A stretch of DNA of 46,859 bases, from NCBI GenBank assembly GCA_964293585.1, contig CAXYYS010000015.1:1-46859 (forward strand). The letters are read 5' to 3'. The position numbers were made by a program, and so were the translations under genes. Shown here piece after piece: positions 7,067 through 14,541 of the stretch. The stretch's first letter is position 1; each line of letters begins with the position of its first letter. Under the pieces are notes generated by a model. That model was not told the origin of the DNA, did not search any database, and saw nothing but the letters and a program-made list of their open reading frames with translations. The stretch comes from JAKVKY01 sp964293585 (GTDB taxonomy: Bacteria > Bacillota > Negativicutes > Acidaminococcales > Acidaminococcaceae).

Positions 7067-7894
7067 ATGCCTGAACAAGTTTTTCATGTAAACCCGCCGG
7101 AACTGACGCCGGCCTTTCGTCAAGTCTGTGCCAATGTGATTCAGCAGTTCCAAAATAATTTCGATTATCTGAATGATAAAAATAATTTGGAGGCCACCGG
7201 TAATTATTTTCGCTGGCTGCGTTGTGACATTGGTGCGCCTGAGTTTGACCACGTAATTTTTTCGGACGGCAACAAAGTATATTCGGTGATTATCAATCTT
7301 TTGGGGACGGATGGATTTTCTTTAACGCCGCCGGAACTTTTGCAGGCACAATTAGATATGGCGGCGGCCAGCAATTTTATTCCCTGTTTGTACCAGGTGG
7401 ATGGCAGAACTTTGCAGCCGTTACAAAAAGATTTGTGGAACCTGGTACATGCACAAAGCAAAAAACCGGTAACGGTAAAAGAACTGCCGGCGCCGGAACG
7501 TATCCCTATGTCCCGGTGGGAGATGCACAACCTGGGTGTGACCACGGTCTTTAAGCTGCTGGTGGAACGGGATAAGAATCAGCATAAGGTCTGGGGGGAT
7601 TTTACTGGGCTGGACCAGATTATCAATCTGGATTATTGTGATCTGCCGGATCGCCAGCCTTCTATCTGGGTCTGGTTTAAAGATGGCAGCGGGTGCTGGA
7701 TTGTAGTACAAACTACTATAGGACCAGACCAGTTGCCGGTACTGGATTTAGATTTTAAGGTCAGTCGGCAGATGGCTAATTTCCCTGGTTATGTGGCCAG
7801 GATTAGTTTAACTGATTTGGTAGAGAAGAGAAATACTTTGTATCGGGATAGCGAAGTGTATGTCAGGTTTACAGGTTTTAAAAAATGCAATTAA
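7067..7894 (+). CDS. Hypothetical protein, cytosolic
   Basis: A 275-residue protein that I do not recognise. The ATG at 7067 has AAGGAG 8 nt upstream. There is no signal peptide and no membrane segment. The sequence is rich in aromatics, especially Trp (FRWLRCDIG, SRWEMHN, SIWVWFKDGSGCWIVVQ), and alternates predicted beta strands with short helices, suggesting a compact globular fold. It is a single-gene unit between tRNA-Thr and the cobalamin riboswitch; the mut promoter starts only 5 bp after its stop codon, and no terminator is seen between them. Its G+C content is similar to the neighbours on its right, so I see no sign that it belongs to the att-flanked region. Confidence 0.8.
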   Translation: MPEQVFHVNPPELTPAFRQVCANVIQQFQNNFDYLNDKNNLEATGNYFRWLRCDIGAPEFDHVIFSDGNKVYSVIINLLGTDGFSLTPPELLQAQLDMAAASNFIPCLYQVDGRTLQPLQKDLWNLVHAQSKKPVTVKELPAPERIPMSRWEMHNLGVTTVFKLLVERDKNQHKVWGDFTGLDQIINLDYCDLPDRQPSIWVWFKDGSGCWIVVQTTIGPDQLPVLDLDFKVSRQMANFPGYVARISLTDLVEKRNTLYRDSEVYVRFTGFKKCN

Positions 7895-7898
7895 TGAC

Positions 7899-7927
7899 TT
7901 GACAAACTTAATAGTATAAGTTATCAT
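7899..7927 (+). promoter_or_regulatory. Promoter of the riboswitch-mutAB-meaB transcript
   Basis: A perfect -35 TTGACA (7899-7904), a 17-bp spacer and the -10 TATCAT (7922-7927). Transcription would start near 7934, just ahead of the cobalamin aptamer at 7953. Confidence 0.75.
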
Positions 7928-7952
7928 TAAGTTGTTAAAAATTTCATAAGAG

Positions 7953-8107
7953 TACAGGTGCTGTAAAGCATAATAGAGAAGTCCGGTGTAATTCCGGTGC
8001 GGTCCCGCCGCTGTAAGGGGGAGCAAACCTGACGATGCCACTGGGAGAGTAAAATCTCCTGGGAAGGCCAGGTAAACTATGATCCCAAGCCAGAAGAACT
8101 GCCTGTA
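7953..8107 (+). promoter_or_regulatory. Cobalamin riboswitch aptamer
   Basis: The conserved parts appear in order: an opening ACAGG strand (7954-7958) pairing with CCTGT (8102-8106); TAATAGAGAAGTCCGGTG; GCGGTCCCGCCGCTGTAA; TGCCACTGGGA; and the B12 box AAGCCAGAAGAACTGCC near 8085-8103. The aptamer binds adenosylcobalamin or a related cobalamin. The downstream terminator at 8193-8224 can compete with an antiterminator: AAAGACGG (8131-8138) is complementary to CCGTCTTT (8193-8200), the 5' arm of that terminator. The regulated genes encode a B12-dependent enzyme, which makes the sign of the control an open question. Confidence 0.93.
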
Positions 8108-8145
8108 TGATCATCACTGTTTGACCCGCGAAAGACGGGGAGGAG

Positions 8146-8283
8146 ATGCGAGTACGTATGGATCTGGAACAGGTCCTGGCACAGCATTTTGACCGTCTTT
8201 TCTTTGAAGAAAAGATGGTTTTTTATTTTGCAGTCGCCAGAAAATGTTTGCAGCCGTGGTACTGGTTTTATTTACCGGCATAG
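8146..8283 (+). CDS. Possible short leader ORF across the riboswitch terminator
   Basis: A 45-codon frame starts at the ATG at 8146 (or in-frame ATG 8158) and ends at TAG 8281. GGGGAGGAG precedes it at 8137-8145: too close for the first ATG, about 12 nt from the second. It runs straight through the terminator hairpin at 8193-8224, so a translating ribosome would melt it. The product would be hydrophobic and aromatic near its end (PWYWFYLPA). It resembles no protein I know and may be chance. Confidence 0.25.
   Translation: MRVRMDLEQVLAQHFDRLFFEEKMVFYFAVARKCLQPWYWFYLPA
8193..8224 (+). terminator. Riboswitch expression-platform terminator
   Basis: CCGTCTTTTC (8193-8202) pairs with GAAAAGATGG (8209-8218) around a TTTGAA loop and is followed by T6-A-T4. 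Its 5' arm is also complementary to 8131-8138, giving a mutually exclusive antiterminator. Confidence 0.8.
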
Positions 8284-8354
8284 ATTTTTGGTATGAGCGG
8301 CCTGGACAACCGTTTATATATTTACCATTCTCAAATCCTCTGTTGGGCGGTTGG

Positions 8355-8393
8355 CGAGGGGAATAAAGAAAACAAGGCTCTTTATTCCCCTCG
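8355..8393. repeat. Perfect 15-bp hairpin in the mut leader
   Basis: CGAGGGGAATAAAGA (8355-8369) is followed after 9 nt by its exact reverse complement TCTTTATTCCCCTCG (8379-8393). No T-run follows on either strand, so it is not an intrinsic terminator. It could be an RNA-stability or processing element, or a protein-binding site. Confidence 0.55.
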
Positions 8394-8464
8394 TGCCGTA
8401 CCTGAGGTAAAGTGTCCCGTAGAACCGGCAGATAAAATTTTTTCTTAAAAATTTAAACAGGCTT

Positions 8465-8580
8465 CTCTCACCGCTTGTTAGTCTTACAGATAGCAAATTT
8501 TTTTGATGACGCAAAGGATGGTGAGAGTTTGTTAATTAACGATTATACCGTAGCAGTATGGCATGATCGTTTTTATTTTT
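8465..8580 (+). promoter_or_regulatory. Second structured segment of the mut leader with two terminator-like hairpins
   Basis: CTCTCACC (8465-8472) pairs with GGTGAGAG (8520-8527). Inside, TTGTTAgTCT (8475-8484) pairs with AGATAGCAA (8488-8496) and is followed by T7 (8498-8504). Downstream, AACGAT...ATCGTT (8538-8571) with inner CCGTA/TATGG pairs forms another hairpin followed by TTTTATTTTT. The closed outer stem plus two T-tailed hairpins suggests a second regulatory RNA between the riboswitch and mutA. It matches no class I can name with confidence. Confidence 0.45.
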
Positions 8581-8654
8581 GCTCCGGACAGCCGCGCCCG
8601 GAGTTTAAAATATTCCCTGGCGGCAGATTCAAATAATAGAGGAGGTAAATTTTA

Positions 8655-10889
8655 ATGGCAGAACAGAAAAAAACTGATCCGTCCAAAAAGAAACAGCTGA
8701 CCGATAAAGAACTGGAAGAGCTGCTTCACAAATCAGAACAAAAAACTGATTTCCCGGATGTGACTTTCGATGAGTTTACGCCTCCTACCCACGATGAATG
8801 GGTAGAAGCATGTAACGTGCTTTTAAAGGGCAAACCCTTCGACAAGATCATGTTCACGAAAAACTATGAGGGCATTACTTTTGACCCTATCTACACCTTG
8901 GCAGATAGCAAACCCATCCTGCCCACGGATGATTATCCCGGCATGGGCGATTATCTGCGCGGCAGCACGGTCAACGGTTACGTACATCAACCCTGGGGTA
9001 TTGCCCAGCCTTGTGACCTGACCCTGCCGGTGGAGAACAACAAACTGTTGAAGCATGAGTTGGATAAAGGTTCCACCATGTACAACATCCGTTTGGACAG
9101 TGCTGCTAAAGACGGCGTGGATGTAGCAGATGCTGCTGCTCCCGGCGATGAAGGCATGAGCGTCACGACTGTGGAGGATATGCATACCGCTTTGAACGGT
9201 CTGGATTTAAAAAAGACCGCGCTGATGATGTATGCTGGTCCCAGTGCCGGCGGCATGCTGGCTCTTACGGCTGCGGCTTTAAAAGCTGATGGCAAGAAAG
9301 CTGATATTCTGCACGGTGTTATCGGCGCCGATCCCATTGGCGAACTGGTAAAACGCGGCAGTAATCCTGCAGCCCTGGATACTTTGTTAGATGAGATGGC
9401 CGAAAGCATTAAGTGGGCGAAGAAAAATGCACCTCAGCTGCGCACAATTTTTGTTCGCAGCGAAGTCTTCACCGACGGCGGCGCTAACTGCGTACAGGAA
9501 GTAGCTTATACTTTTGCCACGGCGGTAGCCTATATTCGTGCCATGGTACAACGGGGTCTTTCTGTTAAAGATGTAGCGCATTGCCTGCAGTTTGAACTGA
9601 ACCAGGGTGCTAACTTCTTTATGGAAATTTCTAAACTGCGTGCGGCTCGTGAAGTCTGGGCCAATATCATGGAGGCCTTTGGCGCCGAGGAGGCGGACCG
9701 GGCCATGGTGGTACACGGACGTCCGTCCAAGTTTACCAAGGCCGTGTTCGATCCGTATGTGAATATGCTGCGTAACACTACCCAAACCTTTAGTAGTGTG
9801 GTGGGCGGTGTGAATACTTATGAGAACGAACCTTTTGACGAGCCAATTCGTAAAGGCGATGAATTTAGCCGCCGTATTGCCCGTAATGTTAATGTTATTT
9901 TACAAGAAGAACTGGGCATGCTGCGTCCGATCGATCCTGCCGGTGGGTCTTGGGCTGTAGAAACTCTGACCAAACAAATGGCAGAAAAGATTTGGGCTGA
10001 ATTCCAGGAAGTTGAAAAACTGGGTGGAATCCTTAAGGCTTTGGAAGCCGGCTATCCGCAAAAACAGATTGCCGCTATCCTGGCTGACCGCTTTAAGAAA
10101 TTAGATTTCCGCAAGGATCGCGCCGTAGGCGTGAACATGTATCCTAATATGACGGAAGAACTTTTGGATCCTAAGCCGGAAGACCGGCAGGCGGAGAAAA
10201 AAGTTTTGACAGCGGCTGTAGAAGCCTATCGTAAGGATATCGACGAGAAGTTCCTGAAGACGGCTCTGGCGGAGCTGCAAAAGAGCAAACAGGGCGAAGT
10301 TATTGATAATGCCGCGGCTGCTTTTGCGGCCGGTGCTACTATCGGCGAAGTCTGGAAGACTTTTACCCGGGACGCCAAGTCTGTTAAGATTGATCCTATT
10401 GCCGCCCACCATTGGACCGAACGTTTTGAGGCCCTGCGTATGGATACGGAAAAGTACAAGAAGAAGACCGGCAAGAACGTGGAAATCTTCCTGGCTAACA
10501 TGGGACCCATTCCCCAGCATAAAGCACGTGCTGATTTTAGCACCAGCTTTTTGCAGGTAGGTGAGTTCAATGTGAATCTGAACGACGGTTTTAAGGATGA
10601 CGATAAGAGTACGGCGATTGAAAAGTGCTGCAAGGCCGCTGCGGAAAAGCCTTACGATTGTGCGGTTATTTGCTCCACTGATGCTACTTATCCCGAGATT
10701 GTTCCGGCTCTGGCCCCCAAACTGAAGGCTGCTTTGCCCAAGGGAGCAACGTTGTTCCTGGCAGGCGCGGCACCAAAGGATCTGGTGCCGGTTTATAAGG
10801 CTGCCGGCGTGGATGATTTCGTCAGCGTTGCCGCTAACTGCTATGAGATTTTAAGAATGTTGCAGAAGAAAAAGGGGATGATTGAATAA
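8655..10889 (+). CDS. mutA: Methylmalonyl-CoA mutase small (beta) subunit
   Basis: The non-catalytic partner of the B12-dependent mutase that interconverts succinyl-CoA and (R)-methylmalonyl-CoA in the cytosol. The 744-residue product has the family's TIM-barrel part (for example QPWGIAQPCDLTLPVENN and DPAGGSWAVE) and a C-terminal Rossmann-like domain. Where MutB carries the cobalamin ligand motif DGHDRG, this protein reads GPIPQHKARADF, so it should not bind B12 through a lower-ligand histidine; that is normal for the small subunit. It is about 100 residues longer than the roughly 640-residue small subunit I recall from Propionibacterium, partly through a charged Lys/Glu-rich N-terminus. AGAGGAGG precedes the start, and its stop overlaps the mutB start. 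Confidence 0.95.
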   Translation: MAEQKKTDPSKKKQLTDKELEELLHKSEQKTDFPDVTFDEFTPPTHDEWVEACNVLLKGKPFDKIMFTKNYEGITFDPIYTLADSKPILPTDDYPGMGDYLRGSTVNGYVHQPWGIAQPCDLTLPVENNKLLKHELDKGSTMYNIRLDSAAKDGVDVADAAAPGDEGMSVTTVEDMHTALNGLDLKKTALMMYAGPSAGGMLALTAAALKADGKKADILHGVIGADPIGELVKRGSNPAALDTLLDEMAESIKWAKKNAPQLRTIFVRSEVFTDGGANCVQEVAYTFATAVAYIRAMVQRGLSVKDVAHCLQFELNQGANFFMEISKLRAAREVWANIMEAFGAEEADRAMVVHGRPSKFTKAVFDPYVNMLRNTTQTFSSVVGGVNTYENEPFDEPIRKGDEFSRRIARNVNVILQEELGMLRPIDPAGGSWAVETLTKQMAEKIWAEFQEVEKLGGILKALEAGYPQKQIAAILADRFKKLDFRKDRAVGVNMYPNMTEELLDPKPEDRQAEKKVLTAAVEAYRKDIDEKFLKTALAELQKSKQGEVIDNAAAAFAAGATIGEVWKTFTRDAKSVKIDPIAAHHWTERFEALRMDTEKYKKKTGKNVEIFLANMGPIPQHKARADFSTSFLQVGEFNVNLNDGFKDDDKSTAIEKCCKAAAEKPYDCAVICSTDATYPEIVPALAPKLKAALPKGATLFLAGAAPKDLVPVYKAAGVDDFVSVAANCYEILRMLQKKKGMIE

Positions 10890-13084
10890 TGGCAACTACT
10901 AATCCTGATTTCACCAAGCTATCTTTACAAAATCATCCTTCCTGCGCTTACGACAACTGGAAGAAAGATTTGGAAAAGAAAACCGGTGAAAAATACGAAT
11001 CCTTAAAGGATACTACCTTGGAACGTATTCCGGTTGAACCGCTGTACACCCAGGATGTGTATAAGAATTGTAACTACCTGAACTTTATGAGCGGTATCCC
11101 TCCGTTCCTGCGTGGACCTTATTCCACCATGTATGTGTTCCGTCCCTGGACGGTACGTCAGTATGCAGGTTTCTCTACGGCCGAAGAATCTAACGCTTTC
11201 TACCGCCGCAACCTGGCAGCAGGCCAGAAGGGTCTGTCCATTGCCTTCGATTTACCGACTCACCGCGGCTATGATGCGGATAATCCCCGCGTGGTCGGCG
11301 ATGTTGGTAAAGCCGGCGTATCCGTGTGCTCCATGCTGGATATGAACATCCTGTTCGCAGGTATTCCCCTGGACCAGATGTCCGTATCCATGACCATGAA
11401 CGGCGCCGTACTGCCGATTCTGTCCTTCTTTATTTGCGCCGGCGAAGAGCAGGGCGTGGATAAGAAGATTATGGCCGGTACCATTCAGAATGATATTTTG
11501 AAGGAGTTCATGGTTCGTAACACCTACATTTATCCTCCTGACATGTCCATGCGTATCATCGGTGATATTTTTGAATATACCACCAACAACATGCCCAAGT
11601 TCAACAGTATTTCCATTTCCGGCTACCACATTCAGGAATGCGGCGCCACCTGCGACCTGGAATTAGGTTACACCCTGGCCGACGGTATGGAATATATTCG
11701 TACCGGTGAAAAAGCCGGCCTGAAGGTGGACGACTTTGCAAAGCGTCTGTCCTTCTTCTGGGATATGGGCAAGAACTACTTTATGGAAGTAGCCAAGATG
11801 CGTGCGGCTCGCGTACTGTGGGCCAAGATCCTAAAGAACTTCGGCGCCAAGAACCCCAAGTCTATGGCCCTGCGTACGCACTGCCAGACTTCCGGCTGGT
11901 CCCTGACGGAACAGGATCCGTTCAATAATATTTCCAGAACCTGTATGGAAGCCATGTCTGCGGCTCTGGGCCACACCCAGTCCCTGCACACCAACGCCCT
12001 GGACGAAGCCATCGCTCTGCCGACGGATTTCTCCGCGCGTCTGGCACGTAACACGCAGCTGTACATTCAGGATGAGACCAAGGTCTGCAAGATTATCGAT
12101 CCGTGGGGCGGTTCCTATTATCTGGAATACCTGACTAACGAAATTATTCGCAGGGCCTGGGCTCATATCCAGGAAGTTGAATCTCTGGGCGGCATGGCCA
12201 AAGCTATTGCCACGGGTCTGCCCAAGATGCGTATTGAGGAATGCGCCGCCCGCCGTCAGGCGGATATCGACAGCGGCAAGGAGACCATTGTAGGCCTGAA
12301 CAAGTTCCGCCTGCTGAAGGAAGATCCTTTGAACGTACTGTCCATTGATAACACTGCCGTACGTAACGCGCAGATTAAGCGTCTGGAAAAATTACGCTCC
12401 GAGCGTAATCCGGAAGCTGTCCGCCGCGACCTGGCAGCTATTACGAAAGCAGCTGAGAGCCGCGATAACGGTAACCTGTTGGAGTTAGCCGTACAAGCCG
12501 CTCATGACCGTGCTTCTTTAGGCGAAATTTCTGACGCCGTAGAAAAAGTTTCCGGTCGTTTCAACGCCGTTATTCATACCGTATCCGGTGTTTATAGCAG
12601 CGAGTTCAGCGATTCTAAGGAACTGGACGAAGCTACCAGGCTGGCCAAAGAGTTTGAAAAACTGGAAGGCCGCCGGCCGCGTATCTTCCTGGCCAAGATG
12701 GGTCAGGACGGACACGACAGAGGCCAGAAAGTTTTGGCAACCTCCTTCGCTGATATGGGCTGGGATGTGGACGTAGGACCTTTGTTCCAGACTCCGGAAG
12801 AAACTGCCCAGGATGCCGTCGACAACGATGTGCACATGGTAGGTTTCTCTTCCCTGGCCGCAGGTCACAAGACTTTGCTGCCGGCTCTGGTGGAAGAATT
12901 AAAGAAACGCGGCCGTAGTGATATTCTGGTCTGCATCGGTGGAGTTATTCCCGCCCAGGACTATCAGTATCTGTACGACCACGGCGCTGTAGCCATCTTT
13001 GGACCTGGTACTAACATTCCCAAGTGCTGCATCAAGCTCTTAAAGATGTTGGTGGATCGTGCTAAGGAGGAAGCAGCACAATAG
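10889..13084 (+). CDS. mutB: Methylmalonyl-CoA mutase large (alpha, catalytic) subunit
   Basis: The 731-residue catalytic subunit carries the substrate TIM barrel (RPWTVRQYAGFSTAEESN; DLPTHRGYDAD) and, from about residue 595, the cobalamin-binding domain. The lower-ligand motif DGHDRG is intact with His609 (D607, G612). It interconverts succinyl-CoA and methylmalonyl-CoA by an adenosylcobalamin radical reaction. TAATG joins it to mutA (1-bp overlap), which should keep subunit output equal. Expression is controlled by the cobalamin riboswitch far upstream. In a succinate-fermenting anaerobe the flux runs towards propionate; the epimerase and decarboxylase genes are not in this window. Confidence 0.97.
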   Translation: MATTNPDFTKLSLQNHPSCAYDNWKKDLEKKTGEKYESLKDTTLERIPVEPLYTQDVYKNCNYLNFMSGIPPFLRGPYSTMYVFRPWTVRQYAGFSTAEESNAFYRRNLAAGQKGLSIAFDLPTHRGYDADNPRVVGDVGKAGVSVCSMLDMNILFAGIPLDQMSVSMTMNGAVLPILSFFICAGEEQGVDKKIMAGTIQNDILKEFMVRNTYIYPPDMSMRIIGDIFEYTTNNMPKFNSISISGYHIQECGATCDLELGYTLADGMEYIRTGEKAGLKVDDFAKRLSFFWDMGKNYFMEVAKMRAARVLWAKILKNFGAKNPKSMALRTHCQTSGWSLTEQDPFNNISRTCMEAMSAALGHTQSLHTNALDEAIALPTDFSARLARNTQLYIQDETKVCKIIDPWGGSYYLEYLTNEIIRRAWAHIQEVESLGGMAKAIATGLPKMRIEECAARRQADIDSGKETIVGLNKFRLLKEDPLNVLSIDNTAVRNAQIKRLEKLRSERNPEAVRRDLAAITKAAESRDNGNLLELAVQAAHDRASLGEISDAVEKVSGRFNAVIHTVSGVYSSEFSDSKELDEATRLAKEFEKLEGRRPRIFLAKMGQDGHDRGQKVLATSFADMGWDVDVGPLFQTPEETAQDAVDNDVHMVGFSSLAAGHKTLLPALVEELKKRGRSDILVCIGGVIPAQDYQYLYDHGAVAIFGPGTNIPKCCIKLLKMLVDRAKEEAAQ

Positions 13085-13101
13085 TTAGTCAGGAAGGTGA
13101 G

Positions 13102-14283
13102 ATGATAGCTGTGCCAGAAATCAATGATCAGATAAGACCAAGTTGGGTTCCTCTCAAAAAAGATCCTAACTTTGCGTGTTCCGTGATGGAAGGTATTGAT
13201 ACTTCGGTCAACAGCGTTACCGCTGCCAAGGAATATCCGGAGAATGTGGTCGCGAAGATCCCCCTCCGCAAAAAGCTTTCTGTGGAAGAATTAGTGGCAG
13301 GGGTTAGCAAAGGAGATCGCATGCTTCTTTCCAAGGCGATCACCTTGATTGAAAGTAATGCTCCCAAGGATTTTGATAAGGCTCAGAGAGTACTGCAGGC
13401 GTTACTGCCCCGTACCGGCAAGGCTCTGCGCATCGGTATTACCGGTGTGCCGGGCGCCGGCAAAAGTACGTTTATCGAAGCCTTTGGCCAGATGCTGTGC
13501 CAGATGGGTTACCATGTGGCGGTGCTGGCCGTGGATCCTACCAGTTCCCTGACCGGCGGTTCTATCCTGGGCGATAAGACCAGGATGCAGCTGCTGAGCC
13601 GGGAACCCAATTGCTTTATTCGTCCCTCGCCCTCTAAAGGGACGTTAGGCGGCGTAGCCAGAAAGAGTCGTGAGACCATGATGCTGTGCGAAGCTGCCGG
13701 TTGTGACGTGATTCTGGTAGAAACCGTAGGCGTAGGCCAGTCAGAAACAACGGTCAGGTCCATGGTGGATTTCTTCATGCTGGTAGTCTTAACCGGTGCC
13801 GGCGATGATTTACAGGGAATCAAAAAGGGTATCATGGAACTGGCGGATGCTATCGTGGTCAACAAAGCTGACGGCGATAATTTGAATCGTGCCCTCGTGG
13901 CCCAGGGTGAATACGAACGGATGGTAGAATTTATCCGTCCGGCTACCGAAGGCTGGAAGACTCATGCTTATAAATGCTCCGCTTTGAAAAAGACGGGCAT
14001 GGAAGAGTTATGGGCCGTGATGCGGGAGTTTGAAAAAACTACTAAGGCCAGCGGTGTTTTTGAAAAGCGCCGTAAGTCCCAGGTTTTGGATTGGGTACAC
14101 AGTATGATTGACGAGCATTTGCATAACCTGTTCTTTAATGATCCCTTAATTCAGGGCCGCTTGCCCCTGGTACGGGAATCAGTAGTGAACGGGATTATTT
14201 CTCCCAGTCAGGCGGTTACCGAATTGATCAGGGCCTTTGATATGGACCGGGCAGCCGTGAAGCATTTGAAAGATAGTAAATAG
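13102..14283 (+). CDS. meaB: MeaB/ArgK-type G3E GTPase, mutase chaperone
   Basis: A 393-residue GTPase that loads and protects adenosylcobalamin in methylmalonyl-CoA mutase. The P-loop GVPGAGKST is at residues 115-123; DPTSSLTGGSILGDKTRM, ETVGVGQSE (switch region) and VNKADGDN (guanine specificity) follow. The C-terminal dimerisation helices are present (QVLDWVHSMIDEHL). An unusual feature is about 55 extra residues before the normal N-terminus, judged by the P-loop lying near residue 60 in typical members. The ATG at 13102 follows AGGAAGG; a later start would need a GTG at 13111 or internal codons without a good site. It lies 17 bp after mutB, completing the mut operon. Confidence 0.93.
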   Translation: MIAVPEINDQIRPSWVPLKKDPNFACSVMEGIDTSVNSVTAAKEYPENVVAKIPLRKKLSVEELVAGVSKGDRMLLSKAITLIESNAPKDFDKAQRVLQALLPRTGKALRIGITGVPGAGKSTFIEAFGQMLCQMGYHVAVLAVDPTSSLTGGSILGDKTRMQLLSREPNCFIRPSPSKGTLGGVARKSRETMMLCEAAGCDVILVETVGVGQSETTVRSMVDFFMLVVLTGAGDDLQGIKKGIMELADAIVVNKADGDNLNRALVAQGEYERMVEFIRPATEGWKTHAYKCSALKKTGMEELWAVMREFEKTTKASGVFEKRRKSQVLDWVHSMIDEHLHNLFFNDPLIQGRLPLVRESVVNGIISPSQAVTELIRAFDMDRAAVKHLKDSK

Positions 14284-14310
14284 AACGAGAAACGCGTGGG
14301 AAAATAGCGA

Positions 14311-14343
14311 CAGCCTCCGGACTAAAAATCCGGAGGCTGTTTG
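14311..14343 (+). terminator. Terminator of mutA-mutB-meaB
   Basis: CAGCCTCCGGA (14311-14321) pairs perfectly with TCCGGAGGCTG (14329-14339) and is followed by TTTGC, 27 bp after the meaB stop codon. Confidence 0.85.
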
Positions 14344-14389
14344 CTTGATGTGAAACCAAATATCGTCCTTGAATTAAAGATATAGTAAA

Positions 14390-14425
14390 ACTCCTGGTAC
14401 GGAGGTCCAACAGCGTACCAGGAGT
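14390..14425 (-). terminator. Hairpin, probable terminator of the DASS transporter operon
   Basis: ACTCCTGGTACG (14390-14401) and CGTACCAGGAGT (14414-14425) form a perfect 12-bp stem; on the minus strand TTTTAC follows. It lies 117 bp after the transporter stop codon, so the transcript would have a moderately long 3' end. Confidence 0.6.
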
Positions 14426-14541
14426 AATTACTTTGTCTACCACGTTGAAAACAAGTTTTACGTGTAAACAAAGAGTAGGAGGAAAGAGAACTAGGAAAAA
14501 CTGTAAAACATTTATATTAATCTCAACGCCTACCCTCCCTG

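Noticed and set aside
8293..8448. Plus-strand frame of 51 codons in the mut leader
   Set aside because: No Shine-Dalgarno sequence, and it is built across the perfect 15-bp hairpin; more likely structured RNA than coding.
8465..8580. Possible c-di-GMP-I riboswitch, prompted by GACGCAAAG at 8508-8516 and a GCAAA upstream
   Set aside because: The two conserved blocks are too close together, the P1b stem between them is missing, and the second conserved hairpin does not match. Kept only as an unclassified structured leader.
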